A DNA stretch of 64,000 bases from Prillingera fragicola (taxonomy: Eukaryota > Basidiomycota > Tremellomycetes > Trichosporonales > Trichosporonaceae), in contig BEDY01000013.1 in NCBI GenBank assembly GCA_002335605.1, positions 186,001 to 250,000 on the forward strand, read 5' to 3'. The notes beneath the pieces were generated by a model. The model did not search any database. It was not told the DNA's origin and saw only the letters and a program-made list of their open reading frames with translations. Of the stretch, positions 21,723 to 33,576 are shown piece after piece. The position numbers were made by a program, and so were the translations under genes. The stretch's first letter is position 1. Each line of letters begins with the position of its first letter.

Positions 21723-24700
21723 ATGGCAAAGGGAAACTCAAAAGGAAATAAGCCTGTTGCGTCAGCTTCGGCGCCCAAGACGGGCTCGGCAAGCAAAACC
21801 GCCACCACAACCAGCAAGAAGGGCAAGCGCGCCTCCGCCGGCGTCAGTGACGAGTTGAGGAAGGCGATTGCCGACTTTGGCGGCGATGAGGAGGATATTG
21901 CTCTCATGGCTGATGCCGACTCTGGCGACGAGGCTGAGGCCCCCAAGGCCAAGACCGACGAGGTAAGCTAGCCGCTGCTGGTGTAGTCGCTCACGGGCCA
22001 CAGAAGTCGCTCAAGGCGGAGCTGGGAGCGTTTATGAAGGGTCTCGACTTTGGAAGTGTTGCTCCTCAGGTCGACGGCAATGAAGAGGAGGAGGAGGAGG
22101 AGGACGCCGAGGACGACGACGAGGAAGAAGCGGAAGAGGACGACGACGAAGAGGACGACGACGAGGAAGAGGAGGAAGGAGAGGACGAGGATGAGGACGA
22201 AGAAGAAGAAGAAGAGGAAGAGGAGTCGGATGAAGAAGAGCAGGAGATCTCGAAACCTGCTTCCAAGGCGGCTACTCCTGCCGCCCCTGTCAAGAAGATC
22301 GACCCGGACGCCAAGAGCGGCCGCAACGTCCCTCTGACTCCTGACTGGACTGCTCTCGTCCCCGAGCTCTCGACTCCTCCCCAGCCCCTCGGTAAGGTTG
22401 CTCCTCACATTCTCAACAACTTGCGCATGCGCTCAGAGCGCCTGCTCCAGGACCTTCCTGCCCCCTCGCGTTCCGGCTCGTCATCGGACGCTGCATTCAT
22501 CAACCAGATTCTCGCCAGTGGTACGCAGCAGGACAAGCTTTCAGCCCTCGTCCTGCTTGTTCGTGAGAGTCCGTTGCACGGCATCCGTGAGCTCGAGCGT
22601 CTCCGCAGCATGGCCGGATGGCGTGATGGTGCGCCCTCGAGCGGTGGAGGCCGTGACGAGCGTGTCGCTGCTACCCGAGCCCTTGCCGATTGGTGGGTCT
22701 CGGGCGGAGGCAAGCCTGCTGGCAAGCTTCGGTGAGTATTATGGGGCTTTTGGAGCTGTTCATTATTGACTAGTCAGATTCTTTGCCGACCAGCCGCTCC
22801 TCGCGCACCCCGACATCACCGACCGTCACCTCGTAGTCTACGCGTTCGAGGACTTCCTCAAGAAGTGGTTCTTCAACGTCCTTCAGATCCTTGAGGTCCT
22901 GTCGCATGACACCCTCCCTTATGTCCGCACCAAGGCTCTCGACATCACTTTCCAGCTTCTCTCCGGCAACGCCGAGCAGGAGCAAAACTTGCTGCGCCTG
23001 GGTGTGAACAAGCTGGGTGACACTGACCGCTCCGTCGCCTCCAAAGCTTCCCACCACATTCTCCAGCTTCTCCAGATTCACCCCGCCATGAAGGCTGTTG
23101 TGGCCCGTGAGGTCTCGGCTCTTGTTCTCAAGACCACCATCACCGGTGCTGCTGGATCGGACAACTCTGGATCCCACATGCGCTTCGAGGACGACTCCAA
23201 GGACGACAAGAAGCCTGCCACCAAGAACGACGGCTCCAACCACGGTCGGTACTATGGTCTCATCACTCTCAACCAGATGACTCTCACTTCCAAGGACCGT
23301 GAGGTCGCTGGCCGTCTCGTCGAGGTCTACTTCGAGGTCTTCCGCGAGATTCTTGGTGACGAGCAGAAGAAGGGCGAGGACACCAAGGGGCAGGGCGAGC
23401 AGGACAAGATGGAGAAGGTGACTGGCAAGGTCGAGAAGTGGCAGGGACGCCGGAAGGGTGCCAAGCCCAAGGGTGGCAAGAAGGTGGAGCCCGAGGATCT
23501 CGTCGAGGCTGGCGAGGCCAAGCTGGTCGCCGCTGTCCTCACCGGTGTCAACCGTGCTCTGCCTTTCGCAAAACTTGACGACGAGCTGTTTTCCACGTAC
23601 ATGGAGACGTTGTTCAAGATCTGCCACGCCGGCACCTTCAACACCTCGATCCAGGCCCTCCAGCTCATCTTCCAGGTTTGCCAGTCGCGTGAGGCTGTCT
23701 CGGACCGCTTCTACCGTACTCTCTACGAGTCACTCTTTGACCCGCGTCTCGTCACCTCTTCCAAGCAGGCCATGTATCTCAACTTGTTGTTCAAGGCCCT
23801 CAAGGCCGACAACTCCCTGGCCCGTGTCATGGGTTTCGTCAAGCGTCTTCTCCAGATGCTCGGCATGCACCAGCCTCCCTTCATCTGCGGTGCTCTCTAC
23901 CTCCTTGGCGAGCTTTTCGAGACCACCCCCGGCCTTCGTCGTATGCTGATCGAGCCCGAGGACGACGACGACGAGGCTGGTCCGGAGAGTGCCGAGAGCT
24001 CGCGCAAGGTCTATGACGGCAAGAAGCGTGAGCCCTTGTACGCTCACGCCGACTCTTCGTGCCTCTGGGAGCTTGTTCCCTTCCTTACCCACTTCCACCC
24101 TTCGGTCTCTCTTCAGGCCGGTCAGCTCCTAATGGGAGCTCCCCTCACTGGCTCCCCCGACATTTCACACAACACTCTCATCTCGTTCCTGGACAAGTTT
24201 GTCTACCGCAACCCCAAGAAGACTGCCCAGCCCAAGGGTGCCAGTATCATGCAGCCTGCCGCTGTCAACGACCACACCGGCACGGTTATGCGCACGCGCG
24301 GTCCCCGCACCGACGAATCTGCCTTTGTCAACTCCGAGGCATTCTGGCGCAAGAAGGTTGAGGACGTTCCCGCCGACCAGCTCTTCTTCCACAAGTTCTT
24401 CTCCGCCAAGCTCGCCCGCAAGGACGCTGCAAAGAAGAAGGGCAAGAAGGGAGACGATTCGGACGACGAGGACATCGAGATGTCGGCTTCCGAGCCCGAG
24501 AGTGGCGACGACGACGAGTCGGAGGATGCCGAGAAGGTTGAGGGTGACGATGAGGAGGATGACCCCGAGGAGGACGAGATCTGGAAGGCCATGCAGGCCA
24601 GCATGCCCGACGTTGGAGACGACATGGGTCTCAGCGAGGACAGCAGCGACGAGGAGGGCGATGTGTCGTACTCTGAGGACGACGACGAGGAGGAGGAGGA

Positions 24701-25040
24701 GGAGGAAGAGGCATCCGAGGACGAGGCCGCGCCCAAGAAGTCGAAGGGCAAGCAGCCCGCCGACGACTCAGACTCGGACTCGGACGGCTTTGAGTTCCCC
24801 GACGACGACGAGGATGATCTCCTTCCCTTCGACGAGGACGAGATGGAGGATATTCCTCTTGGTGGCGACTCGGACGAGGAGGCAGAAGTCGAGGAGGAGG
24901 AGGACGCAGTTGACGGTGCCAAGCGCAAACGTCGCGAGGACCGCAAGGAGCGCAAGAAGAAGCGTCGCGAGATGCCAGCGTTCGCGAGCTACGAGGACTA
25001 CGCTGCGCTCATCGAGCAGGACGACGACGAGGATGCTTAG
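21723..25040 (+). CDS. MAK21: Ribosome biogenesis factor Mak21/Noc1 (CBF/CEBPZ family)
   Basis: Three exons: 21723-21962, 22004-22731 and 22778-25040; 1,076 residues, close to yeast Mak21. With Noc2 it escorts early 60S pre-ribosomes in the nucleolus. The protein opens with a basic Lys/Ala/Ser tail, then an acidic Glu/Asp tract (about residues 105-150). Next come helical repeats (FFADQPLLAHPDITDRHLVV; YAFEDFLKKWFFNVLQILE) leading into the CBF/Mak21 domain, with the typical GALYLLGELFE and conserved HPSV region. The last 200 residues are again acidic and end in a basic patch (KRKRREDRKERKKKRR). Introns are 41 and 46 nt. The low-complexity DNA at 22085-22235 is coding. Confidence 0.95.
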
Positions 25041-25307
25041 GGTTTTGGGCCGTAGACATAGAGTATGTATGCATGCTAGCACTGGGATTGTTCAACTCTG
25101 AGGCAGCCGCATGCCCTCACTAATCATTCCTGCTGTCAGCCAGCCATTTTCCTTCTGACATTCTCCCGACCGGTCCGGTGACACCTAGGTAGTTGTCAGG
25201 AGCCTTCTCAGCACCATTACAACCAGTCTTGCATGTCGTGCTTGCTCGCACCATGTTTCTCGCCAGGGTGGCCCTCATTCTCGCACGACGACGTCGCCTT
25301 TCATCAT
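25041..25307. other. Intergenic region, MAK21 to tRNA-Arg
   Basis: Contains the MAK21 3' end and the tRNA 5' flank. No gene seen. Confidence 0.6.
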
Positions 25308-25393
25308 GGTCGCGTGGCCCAATGGCAAGGCGTCTGACTACGACTTCTTAAGCGTTCATCAGGAGATCGCGGGTTCGATCCCCGTCGTGACCT
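25308..25393 (+). tRNA. tRNA-Arg (anticodon ACG) with a 14-nt intron
   Basis: The acceptor stem GGTCGCG / CGTGACC contains one G-T pair. D arm GCCCAATGGCAAGGC. Anticodon loop CTACGA gives ACG, read as ICG after editing, for CGN codons. The T arm GCGGG-TTCGATC-CCCGT is perfect. The 14-nt intron follows position 37. T5 begins at the discriminator base. Confidence 0.93.
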
Positions 25394-25397
25394 TTTT
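25393..25397 (+). terminator. Pol III T5 terminator of tRNA-Arg
   Basis: Five T directly at the 3' end of the tRNA gene. Confidence 0.75.
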
Positions 25398-26012
25398 GCA
25401 TGTCTTAAGAAGTGCAGAAGGCTCTGGGGCTGCTTGGGAAGTCAAGGGAGACTGGGACTTGGGTTGGTAGGTCGGTTAGTGGCGCGTGGTAACTGCTGCG
25501 TCGGCTCGCCCTTCTTTTATGGCGTGCAACTTATACTCGGTCTACTCATTCTTGAAGGAGTTAAGCATTAAGTAGAAATGTTACTCCTCAGCATAGCAGA
25601 ATGCCCGCGTCGCGGCGTAGATGTGTTCGAACAACTGTTTCCGGGCATGGCAGGGGAGCGGCAAATTCAAATCTCACAATTAATTCAAAAACCGTGTCCC
25701 GTTTCGCCGCCATTTGAGCTCAAGGTTCGTAGCATTGAACAGTACAGATAGGAAGGACACAGTAGAATATTTTCCGGGCTTGAGTGCTTCCTGATGTTGA
25801 ATGATGTGAGGAGAATGAAGGATCAATGAAGGAACGTTGATGGTGCTCAAACATGAAAATTATCCACTGTCGCCTTGGACTTAGCATTACACCATCCAGT
25901 CCGAAATCCACGTTTCATCAGCCACAGCATGTGAATAGTTCTTTGCATCCTTTACGATCTCGTCATGGAACCCATGCCCAAGAGTATGCGTAACAAGTCG
26001 TTTTACGTAACC
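25394..26012. other. Gap between tRNA-Arg and tRNA-Leu
   Basis: AT-richer sequence without a supportable gene. TGATG-type elements near 25790-25810 recall box C of snoRNAs, but no convincing box D or terminal stem was found. Confidence 0.5.
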
Positions 26013-26108
26013 GGCGAGATGGCCGAGCGGTCTAAGGCGCTGTGTTAAGGTGTAGCTTCAAGCAACATCCGCAGTCTTCGGACGTGGGTTCGAATCCCAC
26101 TCTCGTCA
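26013..26108 (+). tRNA. tRNA-Leu (anticodon AAG) with an 18-nt intron
   Basis: Acceptor GGCGAGA / TCTCGTC (one G-T pair), discriminator A. D arm GCCGAGCGGTCTAAGGC is typical of Leu tRNAs. The loop TTAAGG gives anticodon AAG. The anticodon stem CTGTG pairs with CGCAG once an 18-nt intron after position 37 is removed. The variable arm is long (9 nt), as for class II tRNAs, and the T arm GTGGG-TTCGAAT-CCCAC is perfect. The first T5 run is about 30 nt downstream (26139-26143). Confidence 0.93.
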
Positions 26109-26331
26109 ACAGAGGATTCAGTTCCTCCCAAAGCCACCTTTTTGGCATCTGCAGCAGCATAAGTTTGAGTTGATGAAGAAGTGCAGATGGAGCCGAGTGG
26201 CGAGTCATGTTTTGATCGACGGAGGCACTAAAGGCACGAGGTCTGTGCCACTTTCGTTAGTGTGCTTGATCGACACCCTGTGGCACCACAGACGATATGA
26301 CCAAACAATGCATCTATGAGATCCCCTTTAC

Positions 26332-28695
26332 TTATGCTTCACTAGCGGTAGCCGACTTGCCCTTCTTTTTCCGGCGCTTCTTCCTGCCACCAGACTCACG
26401 CTCGCCCCCCTCTCCGGCGACCTCCTCCTGCTGAGGCTCGAGGACGAAGGCCGGCTCCTCACGAACACGCTTGACGCCAGCAACAGGTGCAGGGGTCTCC
26501 TGCTCGCCACCCTCCTCGGTTGCCTTGAGCTTGAGCTTCTCACGCTCCTTCTTTCCGAGTCGCTTGCCCTTGCGTCCTTCGCTAGCTTCTCCATCGTGGC
26601 TCTTGTCGCTGGGGCCAACGTCGGTACGGACGGCGGCCGGGCGGGACTGACCCTCCTCGGCTTCGTCCCCACCACGCATACGCTCAGCCAATGTGGTCTT
26701 GAGATCGCGGACACGTTTGCCAAGGCCCTTGCCGGCAATACCAAGGCCACCACGACGGTAGGGGGCAATGTGCTTGACGCTTGTGAGAGCGTTAAGCTCG
26801 GCATCAGTGGCGAGAAGAATCTCCTCTGCAGTGAGGCCAAAGGTCACTGGTGTGCCCTTGGTGTACTTGAAGCGCGTCGGGAGGTCCGCTACAATGTCCT
26901 CGTGGTCGAGAGCACGATGTGCTTCCGCAGCAGCCTTGAGCTTGGCGGCGCGGGCCTCCACGGAGAGGTCCCCGTCCTCCTCGACGTTCTTGCCCTTCTT
27001 GCCCTTCTTGCGGTCCTTCTTCGACTTCTTCTTGGATTTTGGCTCGTCCACAAAGTCTGCGTCCATGTTGATGGGTGCGTCCTCATCCTCGGCCGGGTCG
27101 TAGGTCTCCTGCTCGTCCCAGGGCACTGGCTCGACGTACCCGTCGTCATAGTCCTCATAGTTGCCCATGTCGTCATCATCCCACTCGGGCTTGGTGTCGT
27201 CCTCGGCATCGGCCTTCGCCTCAAGCATGGCTCCGATGACACGCTCCCACTGTCCCTCGTCGAAGTCGCCGTCCAGCACTTCCTCAAGCTGAGCCCAGTC
27301 CATGCCGTCCTCACCCAGCTCCTTCTTGATGGCAGCCAGCTGGCGCTCCATTTCGCGGCGCTGCTCTCCCTTCTGACGACGAGTCTCCTCCTCGCGAGCT
27401 GCCTTCTCGGCAGCCTTGCGCTCCTCGCGTGCCTTACGCTTGAGCTTACGAGTATCATCGTCGCGGCGAACAAGCGAGGGAATTTCACGCGGGTGGGTGG
27501 TGATGGTATCAGCTCCACTAGTCTTGTCAGCAGGGACCGCAGGGAGGTAGACTCACGGCTCCTCGAAGCGGAAGTTGTACTTGGTCTCGAACTCCTCAGC
27601 GCGGTCGTCAAAGTCGTCCTCCTCGTCGATCTTGCCCCAAGGGTGAACACCAGCGTCACTCTCCTGGCCCTCATCCTCACTCTCCTCGCCCTTGGGCCGA
27701 CCAACGATCTCGTCGTAGGTAGGGACGTGCTGTTCCTCCCTGTCGAGCCAGCCGCGGTTGAGAATGTAGCTGCTTGTCAGTTCGATTTCTCAAAATCACT
27801 CACTCCATGAGGAAGTCCTCGTCAGCCTTGGCCTTCTTGGCAGCACGCGTCGCCTTGTCCTCCTTCGAGGCCTTCTTCTTCTTCTTCTTCTCCTTCCTGC
27901 TCTCCTTCTCGTCGTTGGCCGCCATGGCAGCCTCGGCGTCCTCGGCTTCGACGCTGTCCTCACGGTACTTGCTTACAGGAGCGTCGGCAATACCAAGGGC
28001 CCGACGCACCTCGCCTTCACCACCACCCATTTCGAGCAGGAAGGCGCGGTAGGCGGCATCGTCATCCTCATCCACCTCGTCTGCGCGGCGCTTGACGAGC
28101 AGACCGCCAGCGTTGTTCTCATCCTCGTCCTCTTCGTCGCTGTCCTCCTCACCGAGTGCCTTGAAAGCACTGACAGCCTCGTCACGAGCCTTACGCTCAG
28201 CCTGGACGTTGGTCATCCAGGCCTCCTCGGTGTCGAAGTACTGCTCCTCCACCTCGTCCTCTGACTCACCGCCCTCCAGGAGGTGGGCGCGGTGGTGGTC
28301 CTTGAGCAGGAAGGGCTGGACCTCGTTAGCAATGCATACAGAAACACACCGTGATCACTTACTTTAGCAGACTGCTGCTTCTTGTACTCTCCCAATCCGC
28401 GCTCCTTGGCACTCTGCTGAGCTGCGGCGAGGTTGGTCTCGAGAATCTTCTCGCCGGCATAGACGCTGGCGTCCTTGCGACGAATAGCAGCAAGAGTACG
28501 CAAAATAGCAGCATCAAGAGCGGGCGTGAGTTCCTCGCCGTCCTCATCCTCAACCGTGTCATCGGACGAGTAGTCGGACTCGGAGTCTGAGCCAGACGCC
28601 GAGCTGCTCGTGGGCGTGGGCTCGCGAATGGGCTTGCTTTTGGATTTCGCTGAACTGTCAGTTCAATCAGAAAGCTTGTACTTACTCTTGGCCAT
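26332..28695 (-). CDS. KRI1: Ribosome biogenesis protein Kri1
   Basis: Five exons: 28695-28686, 28649-28363, 28315-27804, 27769-27557 and 27517-26332; 735 residues. Yeast Kri1 works with Krr1 in the nucleolus for 40S assembly. The first exon is only 10 nt (Met-Ala-Lys plus one base). Acidic serine-rich tracts precede the motif FLMDYILNRGWLDR, which the 34-nt intron splits. The Kri1 C-terminal domain follows: DIVADLPTRFKYTKGTPVTF, then LTAEEILLATDAELN and a basic end (GGRKKRRKKKGKS). Introns are 36, 47, 34 and 39 nt. The gene is divergent from PKR1 with only 196 bp between start codons. Confidence 0.95.
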
Positions 28696-28891
28696 GATTT
28701 GGAAGCCACAGGTGCGAATGCGGTGAGGGAAGCAATGGACAGAAGATCTTTGGCCACCCATTCCGGGCGATTGTAGACTTTTGAGCTGGGTTACACGGAC
28801 ATTCATCCCATCTCCGTCCTGAACCTCTAATGGTCATGATGACTGACGCGACATTTCAGTCCACCGACAACAACATTACAGCATCGCAAAC

Positions 28892-29499
28892 ATGGTCACC
28901 ACCAACTCGCCCTCCATCTCGCCGTCACCTGTTGAGAAGATTCCCGAGCTTGAGGCCGCAGACAAGCCCGAGGAGTCGGTTGCCGGGGAGATGCAACCTA
29001 AACCGGACGGGTTCCTCAGCTTGCTCATTCAGAGCATCTTTGAGGTGAGTTCTGGCGCTGCCGAGAGGTGCTGGATGCTGACGCCGTAGCCTGGAGCAAA
29101 TGCTGCTGTTGTCATGGGTAGGTTATTGTGCTCCGCGTGTCACACGCTCTGGCGCTCCCACTCACCATGCACTGACGACGACTGACCCCCTCTCCAGCTA
29201 TGAACATTAGTTTCTTCCTTCTTCTCCTGACCCTCTTCGGCCTCGCGGCAATTACCCAGTGGAACAAGCATGTCATTTTCATGCTCTTCTTTAGTGCTGC
29301 TCTGTGGGCCGCCATGGTCTGGTACGTTTCTTCTAGCACTGGTCGACAATTGCCGCCGCAAGAGTAGACGCTGACGTGCACAAGGTTTGTGATGGAAATC
29401 ACGCGCGTGAAGGCCAACCCGGAGAACCTGCCCCCCGCTGACCCGTTGGTTGCGGCCTCGACTGAGGGGACCGGCGACGAGTCGCGCAAGGACCAGTGA
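28892..29499 (+). CDS. PKR1: V-ATPase assembly factor Pkr1
   Basis: Four exons: 28892-29044, 29090-29117, 29198-29321 and 29385-29499; 139 residues, similar to yeast Pkr1 (about 120). Pkr1 is an ER membrane protein needed to assemble the V-ATPase Vo sector. Residues about 40-60 carry the family motif FLSLLIQSIFEPGANAAVV. Two adjacent membrane helices follow (MNISFFLLLLTLFGLAAIT; HVIFMLFFSAALWAAMVWFV) and a polar tail. The joins were chosen because they rebuild the FEPG element and the second helix. Introns are 45, 80 and 63 nt. It shares functional context with the V-ATPase subunit f gene about 8 kb to the left. Confidence 0.92.
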
Positions 29500-29602
29500 T
29501 TTCTGATTTCTCAAGGTGTGCTCTATAGACTGCATATGTGATGTACGATTTGGACGTATTTTGCCACCCAAACCGTTTTTCGATGCTGTGATAATGCTCC
29601 TC

Positions 29603-31038
29603 TTACGCCTCGACAACGTCCTTCCACGCTCCCCATGCGCCTTCTTCTCCGCCAGTAACACTGCGAAGTTCGACGTTCTCGCAGTCTGGACCGAAGAAGC
29701 CCGTCATCTTCCACTGTCTGAGCTGCGTAGCGCTAAATGGTCCTGCCAATGTCAGCTACTGTACCTCGACCACTTGACAAAGTACTAACCAAACAGTTCG
29801 CGCTCCACTGGCCTCTGGTCCTCTGGCAAAGTCCGCAAATACTGCATAGAGAAGCGGTATTGGAACGCGCGATTGTCCGTTACCGCAGGCGGTGCTGCTT
29901 GGCGCTCTGGCTCTGCCTCGCGGGGCAGCATGCGCTGGATGGCCTCGCGGGACAAGCTGTAGACATCCAGGTGGCCGATCGCCGTGAGCCCCGAGACAAT
30001 GTCGGACAGACGGGCAAAAGGCGATGAGTCACTGCGGTCGTCAGGACTGGAACATGGACGTTGAACTCACGCATGGTCCGTGGCCATGGCCGCCTTACGC
30101 TCCTTCTGCCTCTCTGCCCAGCTCTTCTTCTTCCCGCCCGCCTTTGTCTCCTCCTTCTTCCTCGCGTCCTCGACCTCTTTGCCTTGCCTCTGCAGCGCCT
30201 CGAGAACAGTCTCTCCACGCTCCATCAACCCCACAGCCTCGCGCATCAAAGCGTGCTCCCTCTCCTCACTCCCAACACCCTCAACCTCGGCCTCACGCGC
30301 TTCCCTGTCACGCTCAAGCTTCTCGCGCTCCCTGTGGGCCCTGCGCGCCTTCTTGATTGCGTCCTTGTCCGCGCCGTCGAGCCACATGTCGTGCTTCTCG
30401 CCTTCATCCTTGTCGTTTTCCATGTACGCCTCGCCGTCGGCGGTGAAGCGTCCCGACTCCATCTCAGCCTTCATGTTGAACGGCGTGATATCCACACCCA
30501 TGTCGCCGTCGAGACCAGTGAGCTTCTTCTTCTCCTGCGCTTCCTCGTCCGAGTCAGAGTCTTCCTCGGGGCCGACGCGGTTGCGGGAGAACTCTTGGCC
30601 CTCGACGTCCTCGAGGTCCATAAACTCCTTGTCCTTGCTCTCCTTGCCCTTGCCCTTGCCCTTGTCGGCCTTCTCCTCGGGCTCATCGGCAAACATGTCG
30701 ACATCGTCGTCTTCCTCCTCGCCCTCGTCCTTGGCACCAGGTCGTCGGCTGGGGACGACAGTCTCGCCGTCCTCGTTCGAAGAGTCGGAGCCATAGCCGT
30801 CCGTGTCCTTGAGAGCCCGCCGCTCGCGCTTTTTGGCAGCGCGGTTGGACTCGGTGATGTCCGCCTCGAGAAACTGGTCCTCGCCCGTTGCGGCGCCAGA
30901 GGGGTCGGCGCTGTCACTGCGCTCGCGGTCCGCCTGAGAAGGGCCGGCGGAGGAGGGGCCGGGCCGTGGGGGCGGTGAGGCGAAGCGGGTGCGCTTTGGC
31001 GCCCCTGAGGGTTCACCGCTTGTGCGCTTTACGGGCAT
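29603..31038 (-). CDS. LIN1: GYF-domain protein Lin1 / CD2BP2 (U5 snRNP 52K)
   Basis: Three exons: 31038-30071, 30031-29790 and 29742-29603; 449 residues. CD2BP2/Lin1 is associated with the U5 snRNP during its assembly. The N-terminal half is charged and includes the family block VDITPFNMKAEMESGRF, then DGEAYMEND and DMWLDG. The GYF domain is at the C-terminus, rebuilt over a 47-nt intron: GPF-SATQ-L-RQ-W-KMT-GFF (residues 404-420). The name-giving GYF tyrosine is Phe (F419). The gene converges on PKR1, with only 103 bp between stop codons. Confidence 0.9.
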
Positions 31039-31483
31039 GTTGAGGGTGAGTTCACTGCTAAAGAAGACGGTGAATGGTCGATTCTAGTGAATGGATCAAG
31101 TGTTATTGATACTAATCTCGCCTCCACGGAAGCAAATTTCTCGGCTTGCTGTACGTTGGATTTAATGATCTGCTGAGGTGTGGTGCATAGCGAGCGTGCA
31201 TCATGTGCTCCCTTCTCATGCCTCTCTAAGCACGTTCTCAAGAACCAGACAGTCAATGGGAAAACGCGAAGGGATCCTTCGAAAGCCAGCAAGCCTCGAC
31301 GTCATCCCTGCCGCGAGTGACTGTGGACCATTCCAATCATGTGTTAACATCATAGCCCCATTCTCGGTCCTTCAGCTCTTGATCAACGACACATGACCAC
31401 CCAGCGCCTTGATGCGCATCGTCTAGGTCTGCTCTCTAGCTACTGCATGCATTTTTATGTGAAATATGGCCGCAGCTCGACCA
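31039..31483. other. Intergenic region, LIN1 to NDUFS8
   Basis: Contains the LIN1 promoter and the NDUFS8 3' end. AT-richer; no gene seen. Confidence 0.6.
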
Positions 31484-32714
<1,231 letters not shown>

Positions 32715-33576
32715 GTCGTGGGGGGTGCGGCGGCGCTGACCTTGGTGCTGCTGCTGCTGCGATGCGATGAGAGGATCGGCTCGAGCTGTGGTGGTGGACG
32801 ACGTTGACCACCGAGTGCATGGTGAGGGGCGCAGAGGCTCGGAGAATGGCGGAGGATGCGAGTGTGGCACTTGTTCCCGGCCAATGAGCAGCTGGGCGTT
32901 GGAGGCATTGAGTGTGGCACTAGGAACACGCTGAAGTTCACAAGGTCACCGGTTGGTTGGTTTCAGCGCCAATGTTGGCCATGCGTGGGGTGCGTGGGTC
33001 AGTAGTTCAAGGCTCTTGTGCATAATATTGGTTATGAAAGACCTTTATCTTGAAGAAGATTGCCTCTCTATGCATAGGAACGAGCACAACAAGTCCTCTC
33101 AGTGCCATCAACACCACAGCGTCCTCCTAGGCGGGAGCATTCCAAAGCGAGTGCCCAGCCAAGATAGCCAAGCCATTAATTCTCTTTTGCGATATGCATC
33201 TCTACGCGCCTGTTTTCGTAACTGCGCAGCTTGGTGGGTGGAAGATCATCACATGGCATTATATCGCGGCCCTACAATTACACTATGCGCACAGAGCGCG
33301 GCCCCGTGGCGGAGAAGTTAAGTGGTGAAATCTACAAGATGTAGATGTTATGCTGGGGGTTTGTGTGTTGGTTATATAGTGCTCGAGCCCACAGAAGGGC
33401 ACACATATATGTGACTACCTTCTTTGTGCTCAGATTAAACACCGGATCCAGACCGGTGAGGACGGTAGCACCCTGCACCGCTGTGCTTGTGAATGGAGAC
33501 ATCGCCGTACTAATCCTCAAGACACGGCGTCGACCCAGCCACGCCGGACTGAATGTGGACGCTACTTGCCGGGCAC
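32715..33576. other. Intergenic region, NDUFS8 to the Tvp38-family gene
   Basis: NDUFS8 promoter and the 3' end of the neighbouring gene. No open frame with coding bias. Confidence 0.55.

Noticed and set aside
22085..22240. GAG/GAC-rich microsatellite-like DNA
   Set aside because: It is in frame within MAK21 and encodes an acidic tract expected for this protein.
25790..25900. Possible C/D snoRNA between the two tRNA genes
   Set aside because: TGATG elements are present, but no box D at a proper distance and no terminal stem.
26596..27810. 404-codon plus-strand open frame
   Set aside because: Antisense shadow of KRI1.
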